From assembly GCA_020064725.1 (NCBI GenBank), contig JAGTWJ010000010.1, positions 558,001-622,000 on the forward strand: DNA of 64,000 nucleotides. Reading direction: 5' to 3'. The notes below the pieces were generated by a model, which searched no databases, was not told the origin of the DNA, and was given only the letters and a program-made list of their open reading frames with translations. Below, in pieces: positions 12,208-22,363 of this stretch. Numbering within the stretch: the stretch's first letter is position 1; each line of letters opens with the position of its first letter. The stretch comes from Drechslerella dactyloides. Taxonomy: Eukaryota > Ascomycota > Orbiliomycetes > Orbiliales > Orbiliaceae. The position numbers and the translations under genes are program-made.

Positions 12208-12901
12208 GGTGGCATGGTTTTGGGATCCGGTGTGCTCAAGTCGGGGTGGCTGTGCCTGGGCTTCCGCTGGGGTTTTGAGCTTGAGCGAAGGCGGGGTGGA
12301 AGCTGAAGGAGCTACGGCTGACCACCGAAGCAGTTATAACGCACTCCATCCAGCGACGAGCTCTGCGACAAAGCTGCCCTGCTGATAAAAAATGGCGAGA
12401 GATACTATTTTGCCAGATGCCGTTTTAGGTCACAATACTACTGACTGACTCGATCATGCTTGTTTCATAGTAGTCTTACAGTGGCGACAACGCACCGTTC
12501 TGGGAGTTAAGCTCTTGAGGATAGACACTGCTCTGGCTCACTGCTGGCCACCATGCCTACCGCATCGGTGGGAGCAGGACGTGGTGTACGTACAAGTATC
12601 ATCTCCTTAGCTCTACAATTCGCTTCCCGTATCGTCATAGAGATTTCCGTAGCATCACCGTAGAGAGAAAGAAAAGAAATGAGGCAAAAGTGAAATCAAC
12701 AGTCTGGCTGTATCCGCAAGCTAGGGAAATTTAACAGTACAGGAGCTCTCGGAAGGAAATAGAGGGAGAGAACAATGGTCACTGCAGAGGTTCAACGGGA
12801 AAAGAGAAGTGGCCAAAATATAAGTGCCTAAAAACGAGAAAGAACGCCGCCTGAATGATTGTTCCAATGGCTTGTCATAACCTTCATCATCACGAATCAT
12901 T
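12208..12901. other. oxr1 upstream / ubc4 3' region
   Basis: Between two minus-strand genes. It should hold the oxr1 promoter and the ubc4 3' untranslated region. No supported open frame or RNA gene is seen. Confidence 0.55.
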
Positions 12902-13847
12902 CTAAATAGCATACTTGCGAGTCCACTCTCTGGCCGTTGCTTCGTATCTAGCTCTATCGGTCTTATAAACGTGGGCGATCTCCGGAACCAGCGGGTCATC
13001 CGGGTTGGGGTCCGTAAGCATGGAGCATATGGATAGCAGCACTGGAATCTCGCAATTAGCACCTGGAGTTTCAAACAAGACCGTCTATATCGCGGGCTCG
13101 GGACAGGGGCGACGTATAAGTTTGCCAGAACACACCTTTTGAGATCGTCAGGGCAGGCGACCACTGATCACGTAGAATATCAAGGCAGATGCTGCCGTTG
13201 GAGTTGATGTTGGGGTGATAGATACGAGTCGTGAAGTTGACCTTCGGAGGTTTGAAGGGATAGTCGGTAGGGAAATGTATGGCAAGGAAGAAGACGCCGG
13301 ATGCGTACGGACTATCGGCCTGTTCGGGAAGCATTGATGTGAGTGATAAGCATAAGGAACGATTGCCGCGTCGAGAAATCCGCCTCGATGGGTATTGAAA
13401 AACCTACTGGGCCCATTATGGTTGCTTGCCAGTGAAACTGAGGCGGTATGTTAGCGGACATTTCTTCTTTCCGGCTTCTCTATTTCCTATCAAGCTGAGA
13501 TGGAACGAAAAAAAATCGCAAGCCCCTCATGGCTTATGGGGCGTAAATTTTGTGTGGGAACTCACCAGATCATCACTGATTGGTCCAGCGCTGCAGGAAG
13601 AAGGCGGGTCGCTTTAATGCAATACCGTTCAAGTTAGCCATGCTGATTGAAGCCAAAGGATTCGTATTTGGTAAAACAACCACAAAAAAAAGGTGACAGG
13701 ATGTCACGAAAGTGTGGTACAGAGGTTTGGAGGAAAAGCGACATCCACTCATCGAGGTGGACCTGGATGCACGGAAGGCAAAGATCATGATAGGTTCTCT
13801 TACCGTCCGAGATCTGTGAGCTCCTTATTAATGCGTTTGAGAGCCAT
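12902..13847 (-). CDS. ubc4: Ubiquitin-conjugating enzyme E2 (Ubc4/UbcH5 type)
   Basis: E2 enzyme that carries ubiquitin as a thioester and transfers it to substrates with RING or HECT ligases, mainly for turnover of short-lived and abnormal proteins. Five exons (13847-13804, 13611-13566, 13437-13408, 13319-13136, 13041-12902) give exactly 147 residues, the usual length. The sequence begins MALKRINKELTDLGRDPP and contains FHWQATIMGP, GVFFLAIHFPTDYPFKPPKV, the HPN motif in YHPNINSNG, the catalytic cysteine in SICLDILRDQWSPAL, and ends ATAREWTRKYAI. Identity with the Ubc4/5 family is very high throughout. One internal exon is only 30 nt. A purine/pyrimidine asymmetric tract upstream (CT-rich on the coding strand) fits a strong housekeeping promoter. 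Confidence 0.95.
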
Positions 13848-14648
13848 GTTTGATCTTTATATTTGGAACCGGCTTGCTTGGAAAGCAGGCAGGTGGTAGT
13901 GGTCGATGAAACGAGGTAGGAGGTGGGTCTCTGAGGTTGAAGTTATTCACAGGTTAGCGACCAAGACGAAGAGAAGAAAGATATCCGCCCAAGCCAGTCA
14001 GCTAGCCAGCCAACGGGTCACCAGGAGCAGTGATGGAAGGCATCGAGCCGAGCGAGCATATGAACGGGACGGATGAATAAGATCGGGTGGGTCAAGTTGA
14101 GCTCTGGCAAACACTGGGTAGTGTGGTCAGACGACGGCTAGGGAAGCACATACGAGGGCGGTAGGATAGCACCAAGCCGAATGTCGATTTCGAGAATTAG
14201 AGGAGTATGATACAAGGTCGCGAGAACCGTGGGAGAGTTGGAGGTCGAAGAAGAAGGAGAAAGAGGGAAGAGGGAGAGGGAAGAGCGGAGAGGAAGAAGA
14301 GCGGGAGAGAAGGAAGGAGAAGAAGAGGGAGACGGCGGACAAATCCTACTCAGCAGCCAGAGAGAGCTAAACGCAGCTGTGCAGCGCAGACGGAGCCCCG
14401 AAGAAGCCAGCGGAAACCCAGCAAACACAACGCGGCAACGCAGCCCGCCCAACAGCCAACACGCCCAACGCGGTCTGACTAACAGCCTCACCATCTCTAT
14501 CGATGACTACTTACTTAAGTACCTACATCCTGAGAATATTCTGAGCAGTCCAACAGGCGCACGCAGCAGCGATTCAAACTTAGATTGTGCTACATAGATA
14601 TCAAGGAAGTACAGGTGGATTATCAGGCAAGAGTCCATCGCCAGCTGG
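13848..14648. promoter_or_regulatory. ubc4 upstream region with polypurine tract
   Basis: Positions roughly 14243-14332 are almost pure purine on the plus strand, hence pyrimidine-rich on the ubc4 coding strand, as is common in strongly expressed fungal promoters. The remaining sequence includes the 3' region of the glutaryl-CoA dehydrogenase gene. No gene is seen. Confidence 0.6.
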
Positions 14649-16794
14649 CTAGCAGAAAGCCTGCACGCCCGTAATAGCCCTTCCGAGGATCACTGGGAAC
14701 AGCACCATCCGTCAGCAATCCGAACTCCCCTCGTCGCGCGACAATGGTGCAAGACTTACAGCTATGGATGTCGCTCTGGCCCTCGTACGTCTGCGCAACA
14801 AATAGGTTCGCCACATGGCGGCCAATGTGGTATTCATCGGCCACAGCATTTCCCCCAAATATTTCTTGTAACCTGTCCCTCAAACGTGCTTCGTCAGATA
14901 TCTTCGCTATGCCGCACAGGCAGGCAGGTAGACAGGCAAGTAGACACTCGGGTAGACACCACATATACGCACTTCAATCTCTCTTAGGGAAGGGGCTTAC
15001 CGTCTCGCGTGTTCCAGTGCTCTATCGCAGTTCTGTCGTTTGATAACTGACACCATCTCGGGGACAAGCAGCCCTTGCTGCTTCAGCCTTCCTACTTGAA
15101 TGCACCTAGGCACCGCCTCCCCAGAAGTGGTTCTACATGAGCGCTCCGGTTGATTCTAGTACGAGGGTGCAAAAACTTACGCAAGCAGGCCGTAGGCCAC
15201 ATCAGTCACAGCATCAGCCAATTTTTTCTGGATGAGCTGATACTTCGCAAGCGGGTTGCCCTTGAATTGTTTTCGCGAGAGCGCATATTCTTTCGATCTT
15301 TCGATGCAGTCCTCCAACGCCCCCATAGTACCCCAAGCAATCCCATACCGTGCATTATTAAGACATGCAAACGGCCCCTTCAACCCTTCGACATCCGGGA
15401 ACATGTTCTCTTTGAACACCGGTGCATTCTCCATATGGATCATGCCAGTTATTGAGGCTCGGAGGCCCGTTTTGTTTTTTATCGCAGGCGTCTCCAAGGT
15501 GCCCTCAGGGCACCGTGATCGCTCTACCAAGAACCCTCGTATCTTTCCATCGAGCTTCGCCCAGACGACCAAGACATCCGCTACCAGAAACCCCGATTAG
15601 TATCGTTAAGAGCTAGACCGGCCGAGATAGAATGGCTCTGAATACCTATGGGTGAATTCGTAATCCAAGTTTTCGACCCGGAAAGCAAGTACACCCCTTC
15701 GTGATTTGGGTCTAGCTTTGCAGTGGTCTCCATCCTGCCGCAGTATTTTAGAAAGACGAAACCCCAAGTCATGCTTAATAACCAAGAAGTATAGATGAAC
15801 TCACGATCCAGGGTCCGAGCCATGGTTCGCTGGATGAATATATCACCTAGGTCAGAGAGGAAAAGGTAAAATCGACGAAAAGACACGTTTAAGTCATTGT
15901 AAGTTTGCTCACGTTCAGTCAGGCCAAAACATCCAAGGATATCGCCCTTGGCCATCTCCGGTAGAAATCGTTCCTTGAGCTCCTGGGTTCCAAAGTCGTG
16001 AATGGCCCCCATCACAAGAGAACTCTGAACGGACAATGCGCTGCGATATCCACTATCTATCCTGTATGGTCCCAAAAGAGCTATGTAAGCAACCTCATTC
16101 ATGTTGACGTCGAGCAACGAGATAATGAATTCAAGGAAACCTTTAACATGCCTCTCGACTTCCCGAGTTATTAGCTTTTGCGGTGAGGCGAGTTTTATGC
16201 CTTAGTTAGTTTCTATGGTAAAGCATCGCAGGGACATAACTAATCGTCCTTGCGAGTATATATCATTGTTGGTGAGCGTGCTCATACCCCCATGGCGACG
16301 TCACTTATCCCTGCACAGCCATAACCCTTTATGGTCGCACCGAGCAAACCCAAGCTCCCCATTTCCTTAAGAATATTCTTATCGAAATTTTCATCTCGAT
16401 AGGCGTCTATGCAACAAAAAGATGTTAGACTCAAGACTTTGCAACATGTTCATATATCGTGTATATCCTGCCAATTGAGAACAACGAAGGCGACACGATC
16501 AAGTTGCCGCTGTAGTGATGGCACAAAAAAATACATGCACGAATGAACTAATCTGATTTGTGGAACTTGCGGCTTACCGAGGACTCGTGGGAGAAGCTTT
16601 TCCTGGGAGTATTCCTTCGCAACAGACGCTATGGCAATTTCGTCTTCGTCTAACAGCTTCTGACACTGCAATGGATCCTTGTAGTCAAAGGTGGAAGCTG
16701 CCCGAGCCTGAGGCTGTCGGCTGGCTCGATGCCGCAAACTCGTCAAGTGAGAGCGCCAAAGGCATGCGCGCGGAAAAGGCACAGACCTTAGCAT
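14649..16794 (-). CDS. Glutaryl-CoA dehydrogenase, mitochondrial
   Basis: Acyl-CoA dehydrogenase family flavoenzyme, best matching the glutaryl-CoA branch (lysine/tryptophan breakdown, mitochondrial matrix). Ten exons (16794-16578, 16406-16288, 16174-16152, 16061-15913, 15829-15805, 15734-15646, 15580-15181, 15105-15001, 14872-14760, 14692-14649) give 427 residues. The N-terminus is Arg/Ser-rich without acids (a mitochondrial presequence), followed by FDYKDPLQCQKLLDEDE. Family signatures are LLGATIKGYGCAGISDVAMG, DSGYRSALSVQSSLVMGAI, GCFGLTE, GSKTWITNSPI, RYGIAWGTMGALEDC, SRKQFKGNPLAKYQLIQKKL, FGGNAVADEYHIGRH, and catalytic Glu in TYEGQSDIH. Exons 3 and 5 are 23 and 25 nt. Intron 3 (16151-16062) must use a GC donor to keep the family sequence in frame. 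It shares a short divergent promoter with fen1. Confidence 0.9.
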
Positions 16795-17199
16795 GATAGT
16801 GAACTAGGACTTCGACGTATGAGAAATTATCAGGAATCTGTTTAGCATTGGTATCGAAGGAGAAGGGTTTGGATGGCTAGTATACCGACGGTGCGCAGTG
16901 CCTTACGGAATGTTTTAACTTAGGTTAAATTGCGGGGACCGGCCGCCACTCTTCCCAGGAGCCAAGCCGCCCTTCCGGGGATGAACCCCCGAGCCCGGGG
17001 CCGCCGCAAACGGCTGGGTCGCGTCGATTGAGCGCGTCTTCCTCTTTGGCGCAACGCGCTGCGCTAATGACCGCCGATATTAACCTTGCCAACCACATAT
17101 TCCGCACCTCAGCACTCAGAAGAAAGGAGAGAAACAAGCGACAGCACCGCTTCTCACAAAACGTTTCGATTTTGACATCCTGCTGTTCAATCTCAAGAG
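16795..17199. promoter_or_regulatory. Short divergent promoter glutaryl-CoA dehydrogenase/fen1
   Basis: About 405 bp separate the two start codons, so both genes must share or overlap their promoters. The middle is GC-rich with palindromic stretches (CCCCCGAGCCCGGGG near 16986). No TATA box is evident. Confidence 0.6.
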
Positions 17200-18627
17200 A
17201 TGGGTATTAAACGTAGGTCTTCTTTCTCACCCAGGCTGCTAGGTCTCCCCTAAAGGCGTCTGTCTATAGAGCTGTACCAGGTCATATCGGAGGCCGCACC
17301 CGATGCCATCAAGAATGGAGAGATCAAGAATCACTTTGGTCGCAAAGTCGCCATTGTAAGTCCCGTACCGATCGCATACGGTGTATACTTCTAATCCACC
17401 TGGTCGCCGTCTAGGATGCATCCATGAGCATTTACAGCTTCCTGATCGCCGTCAGGTCAGAAGGTCAGGTCTTGACGTCGGAGACTGGAGAGACTACTTC
17501 CCATATCATGGGAATGTTCTACCGGACACTAAGAATGGTCGATAATGGCATCAAGCCTCTTTACGTTTTCGACGGCAAGCCACCGACCCTGAAATCCGGC
17601 GAGCTCGCAAAACGGACTGCTCGGAAGATCGAGGCTCAGGAAGCGCACGAGGAAGCCAAGGAAGTCGGTACCGCCGAAGACATCGAAAAATTCTCTCGGA
17701 GAACCGTTAGAGTCACGAAGGAACATAATGAGGAGTGCAAGAAGCTGTTAAAACTCATGGGCGTTCCGTATCTAGACGCGCCTTGCGAAGCCGAAGCCCA
17801 GTGCGCCGTCCTGGCAAAGGCTGGGAAGGTCTTTCTCACCGCCATCCCCTCCTGATGCTAGCTTTACCATTAGCAGGTGCGGATGCTGACAGCTATCTTA
17901 TCAGGTCTTTGCAGCTGCATCCGAAGACATGGATACACTTTGTTTTGAGACACCAATTCTACTTCGTCACTTGACATTCAGCGAGCAACGGAAGCAACCG
18001 ATCCAAGAAATCCATCTAGATCGAGTCATGGCAGGGTTGGATATGACAAGAGAACAGTTCATTGATCTGTGCATCCTTCTTGGATGCGATTATTGTGATA
18101 CTATCCCCAAAATCGGTCCAACTACCGCGCTTAAGCTCATCCGCCAGTACAAATCCATCGAAAAGATTATCGAAACTCTGGATGCTGAGAAATATAAAGT
18201 TCCAGAGTATTTCCCATACAAAGACGCCCGAGAACTTCTCATGAACCCTGAAGTCGTTTCTGCCGATGAATGCGATTTCAAATGGGAAGCTCCTGATACG
18301 GAGGGTCTTGTGAAATTTCTCGTCGGAGAAAAGGGATTCAATGAGGACAGGGTCAGGAATGGCGCTGCACGGCTGACAAAAAATTTGGCAACTGCCCAAC
18401 AGTGTAAGTAACCTTACCGTCACAGTAAAACTCGACCGATGTCCTCTCACTAACTTTTATGATCAGCTCGATTAGAAGGTTTCTTCAAGGTGGTCCCGAA
18501 GACCGACGAGGAAATCGCGAGTCTCAAACGCAAAAATGAAGAAAAGGCGGCGGACAAGAAGAAAAAGGCAAAGTTGGACGCAAAGGCCAAGAAGGATTCT
18601 AAGAAGGCACCCAGAGCGGCGAATTAG
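17200..18627 (+). CDS. fen1: Flap endonuclease 1 (FEN1/Rad27)
   Basis: Structure-specific nuclease that removes 5' flaps during Okazaki fragment maturation and long-patch base excision repair. Five exons (17200-17212, 17270-17355, 17415-17828, 17905-18403, 18467-18627) give 390 residues, normal for the family. The protein starts MGIKQLYQVISEAAPDAIK; Gly2 is part of the active enzyme. Metal-binding acids are visible in VAIDASMSIYSF, YVFDGKPP, CEAEAQC, SEDMDTL and GCDYCDTIPKIGPTTALKLI (the helix-hairpin-helix segment). QSRLEGFFK near the C-terminus is a PCNA-binding PIP box, split by the last intron. It is followed by a Lys-rich tail that should serve as nuclear localisation signal. The first exon is only 13 nt. 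Intron 3 is flanked by a direct repeat. It is divergent from the dehydrogenase gene. Confidence 0.97.
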
Positions 18628-19148
18628 GAGGCAGTTAACCACCGAAATCTTTTGTTAAATACTTTAGCTCGTCGGCGCATGTCAAAATACTGGGATTTTT
18701 TTGGTTAAGCACTTTGGTGTCGGGTCCGGAGCGGAGCTTGTTTCCCGTCATATATTTCGACTGGAGTTATGGCAGTCTGGATTGGTCAAAATCACTTCGT
18801 TTTGCACATTTCTCAATCTTGGGCTGAACACGAAACAATAGGCCTTTTGTTTAGATACACCGGGAATACGATGCTTGTGAGCAGTTCAGCTAAACCATTG
18901 CTTCTTGTGCGATCTTAGTCGTCATTCGTGGCTACTAAAATAAAGAGAAACGAAACCGTCCAAGGAACGCCGATATATGAGAGACACCGAGGAAGCGTTT
19001 AGGCTACCGTAATTAGTGCTTGTTATATGCCTCGGCTCGATGGAAAGAGGGAAGGAACAAGGACAATAGTATATAGACAAAGAATCCGAGAATGAAAAAA
19101 AGAATGTAGCATTGCAGGACGAAAAAATTCCCGGTAAAGCTGATGCGT
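18628..19148. other. Convergent intergenic region fen1/rpl5
   Basis: 3' untranslated sequence of the two flanking genes. I see no open frame of interest and no RNA gene. Confidence 0.6.
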
Positions 19149-20421
19149 TTACTGGGCTGCCTTCAATTCCGCAATTCTGGCCTTGACCCTCTCTTCCTTC
19201 TCCTCCTTGGAAAGCTTCTTCTTCCTGTGCTTCTGGCTCTCCGCCTTCCATTCATCCGCAGATTTAGTCTCAGCCTTGTCTGGGTCCTCCATAAAAGGAT
19301 TCTCCCGGATCTTGGAGTGTGCCTCGGTATACATCTCTTCCAACCCGTCGGCTTCGATGTCGTCGTCGAGATATTGCTGGAATTGAGACTTATATCTCTC
19401 CTCATCATCGTCCGCCAAAGTTTCCATATATTCGGCGACATGGCCACCGAAGATGTATTTCCTGAGAACCTCCGCGTCCGATTCCTTGGTCTCGATATCG
19501 TAGCCGGGGAAGCGACTTGGGGAGTGAGGGACGTAAAGGCCGCCATCGGAAGCACCCTTCATGGCGCCAAAGATGCGAGCACCGGTGGACGTCCTCGCAA
19601 GTCCGACATCCAAAAAGCATTTGAATGGGCGTCTGCTCTCGCCATCGTCTCCTTCAGCAGCTTCTGTAAGCGAGAACTCGCCATCAACTTCCTCAACACC
19701 CGAGAAGGTTTCGTCAAGGCCAAATTTCTTCAGGGTGCGACGGGCAACGAGAAGACCAGTGGCGTAAGCAGCAGCCCAGTTTGTAAGGCCGTGCTTGATG
19801 CCGTATCGCTTGAGCTCGTGGGCGTAAGCGGCGGAGATGACCTTGTCGCCGGTAAGCTCGGATTTGATAATCTGGCAGACAATGTCCCGGTTCGTGACTG
19901 CGAGAGGTTAGATACGTCAACTCATGCTATCGGCTGCTATGTGAGTTCGGCTAGTACTAACATCGGACAACGAGGCGGTATTTTGGCGCAGCATATTTGT
20001 TCTTCGCCTGGGTGATCAACCTCTTGCGAGCATAGTAGTCGGTTTTGCCTTCACGTCGTCGACGGTATTTCGTCTGGAAACGACTGTAGGTTCATTGCAA
20101 CCGCGGTCAGTTATCTATCTCAGAGATTCTGCTGCAAAACTGCCAGAGACAGTGTCGAGCTAGTTGAGTAGCATAGGCCAGGACTCCTAGACGGTCGAGG
20201 GGCATTCGATAGAGCCCAGTCCGGGATGGTCCCTCGCCCTCCCTTCCTCGCGGAAGGGAGATATGCGTTTTGGGGACGATTTCACACACCTGTAGTAGGC
20301 AGAGTTCTTGACAAGTTTTGTGAACGGCTGGATAGCACAAATGTTAGCATTTTGTTGCCAAAGCAGAATGAAGGGAGTGAAGAAAAGAACCGCAGGGCTA
20401 ACGGAGAGTATCACTTACCAT
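19149..20421 (-). CDS. rpl5: 60S ribosomal protein L5 (uL18)
   Basis: Large-subunit ribosomal protein that binds 5S rRNA with L11 and enters the central protuberance. Four exons (20421-20419, 20327-20290, 20083-19962, 19897-19149) give 303 residues. The first exon is the ATG alone, directly followed by GTAAGTG. The sequence then reads PFTKLVKNSAYYSRFQTKYRRRREGK, DYYARKRLITQAKNKY, RLVVRFTNRDIVCQI, AYAHELKRYGIKHGLTN, DVGLARTSTGARIFGAMKG, GGLYVPHSPSRFPGY and a Lys/Glu-rich C-terminal helix. This matches L5 throughout. Intron 2 (206 bp) is long for this genome and carries a perfect hairpin. Only 308 bp separate it from the divergent imp4, another ribosome-biogenesis gene. Confidence 0.97.
20239..20260 (-). 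other. Perfect GNRA-capped hairpin in rpl5 intron 2
   Basis: On the rpl5 strand, CTCCCTTCC is followed by GCGA and GGAAGGGAG: a 9-bp stem closed by a GNRA tetraloop. It lies about 30-50 nt after the 5' splice site. This may be a structural element of the pre-mRNA. I see no convincing snoRNA boxes around it. Confidence 0.55.
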
Positions 20422-20729
20422 TGTGACGGTGATGGTGGGATGAGGTGCGATTATGTTGAGATTGCTAGCCAGACAATGTTTGGATGCGACCAAGCTTTTT
20501 GAGGTGGATGAGGATTTTCTTCCATTTGGTGTTGCGTGGGTTTGTGCTCCAGAGCCCTAAACCCAGGGCACGTGATGATATGTGTTATCTAATCCGATCA
20601 AACAGATCTAATCAGATCAATCGCGCCTGGGTTCGCCGTTCTTTAATTGTTCGCCAATTTTTTTTTGTCTGTCACCCTTTGCGCTTCATTGCATCCCGAC
20701 ACCACGCATACCTCCAGCTTCTTTCCAAC
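20422..20729. promoter_or_regulatory. Divergent promoter rpl5/imp4
   Basis: 308 bp between two divergent ribosome-biogenesis start codons. The imp4 side contains T-rich stretches (AATTTTTTTTTG near 20656) before the start, a common feature of ribosomal-protein-type fungal promoters. Confidence 0.6.
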
Positions 20730-21771
20730 ATGATCCGAAGAACAGCGCGAGAGAGGAGAGAATATCTCTATCGAAAACAACTTGCGGTGCAAGATGCAGC
20801 AGTCGCTGACCGTCGCGCCAAGTTACGTGCGTCGCTAGCATCGGGCAAACCGCTTTCCAAGGATATCGCCGACGATGAACAGCTTCGAAAGGACTACAAG
20901 TTCGATGAGTCGAAGCATGAAGGCGGCGAAAATGAAGCGGCGCTTGTGGATGATGAATATGCCGCGCTTAGCGGAGTTGCAGAACCCAGGTTGCTGATCA
21001 CCACCAGCAGGAACCCAAGCAGCCGCCTAATGCAATTTGCGAAAGTATAAGCTTCAGTCTAACTTATAGTTCCTTCGGGGGGGTATGACCCGATGCTAAT
21101 CAGGATTCTGCGGATGGATAGGAGATGAGGCTTCTATTCCCAACGTCGATACGTCTAAATCGTGGTAATACGGTCCTCCCACAACTGGCCTCGTCTTGCC
21201 TCGCCACTTCAATGTCCGACCTGCTGCTGCTACACGAACACCGAGGCGTACCCACTGCCCTCATGGTCTCCCATTTCCCTCATGGACCCACTGCCATGTT
21301 CTCTCTGCATAATGTGGTCTTGCGCCACGACATTGACAATGCTGCCCGAGGCACTGTCTCGGAAGCCTATCCTCACCTGGTCTTCGAAGGCTTCTCTACA
21401 CCTCTCGGCAAGCGTGTCGTCACGATTCTCAAGCATTTGTTTCCACCTGGTGTCAAGAAGGATAGTGCCAGAGTCGTAACCTTTGCATTAACCGAAGGAG
21501 ATTATATCAGCGTTCGGCACCATGTCTATGTAAAGACGGGGCCGAAAAGCGTTGAACTAGCGGAAGTAGGTCCAAGAATGGAGATGAAGGTGAGATAATA
21601 TGCACTTCAATGCAGCCAAGAATTTTGCAAATTTTCTCGGACGTCGAGACTGATACAATTTGTGCAAAGCTATTTGAAATTCGCCTTGGGACAGCTGAAA
21701 ACAAGGATGCCGACACCGAGTGGCGACTCAACCAATATACTCGGACAGCCAAGAAGAAAGATCTCTTGTGA
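20730..21771 (+). CDS. imp4: U3 snoRNP protein Imp4, Brix domain
   Basis: Component of the small-subunit processome; Imp4 binds the U3 snoRNA and pre-rRNA in the nucleolus for early 18S rRNA cleavages. Three exons (20730-21044, 21122-21589, 21670-21771) give 294 residues, the usual size. The N-terminus MIRRTARERREYLYRK is the family hallmark. The Brix domain covers PRLLITTSRNPSSRL, LLFPTSIRLNRGN, LLLHEHRGVPTALMVSHFPH, FSLHNVVLRHDI, GTVSEAYPHLVFEGF, VVTILKHLFPP and the C-terminal FEIRLGTAEN and LNQYTRTAKKKDLL. The two introns lie inside the Brix domain. It shares a short promoter with rpl5. Confidence 0.93.
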
Positions 21772-22363
21772 ACATCACAATTAGAAGAAAGCCTAATATA
21801 AATCAATTGCCATCCGAGTACCAATCGCTCTGACGACGAGTCAAGGGAAATATAATCTGATCAAGCTATTCGAGACTATGAGCTGTCGTGGGGACTGAAG
21901 AATATGACTGAAGAAAATCACGAAATCGCTGGAGTCCATGCGGCCAAAGCAGCGTGGGGGTGGTCGAACTATAGGAAAGGGTTTTGATAACCTTCAACCT
22001 GCCTATGATTTGAAGGGCTAGTCTCGGCACTAGTAAAGCCCGGCAACGTTGAAAGAAAGAAGAAACGGCACTAATACATAAGCAACCAACCAAACGCGAG
22101 AAATGTCAATCTAACTCCCGAGGATGCAACTTGGTCAACTATGAGAACGAACAGAAGAATAACATGAGAGGGTATCTTGCAACGACTGAAAAGAACTTTT
22201 TCAAGCACGATGAAACTCCTGGCAAAACAGAATATCCTGCAATAACGCTTTCCTGAACGACACCCTTTCGAAAAATGTTTATCGCAAAAGACCCACGCTC
22301 AGAAGCAGATGGAAACAAAAAGAAACAACAATCGAATGACCGAGCAACAAGCTATGCGATGCA
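21772..22363. other. Convergent intergenic region
   Basis: Between the ends of imp4 and the unknown minus-strand gene. It is AT-rich with no supported gene; presumably 3' untranslated regions. Confidence 0.55.

Noticed and set aside
11702..12385. 227-codon plus-strand frame antisense to oxr1
   Set aside because: It mirrors the TLDc coding exon. Its composition is explained by the sense gene.
16062..16151. Explaining the dehydrogenase intron with the nearby GT donor (CAT|GTTAAA)
   Set aside because: Joining it to the only good acceptor gives an immediate stop, and the conserved ERIDSGYRS junction is lost.
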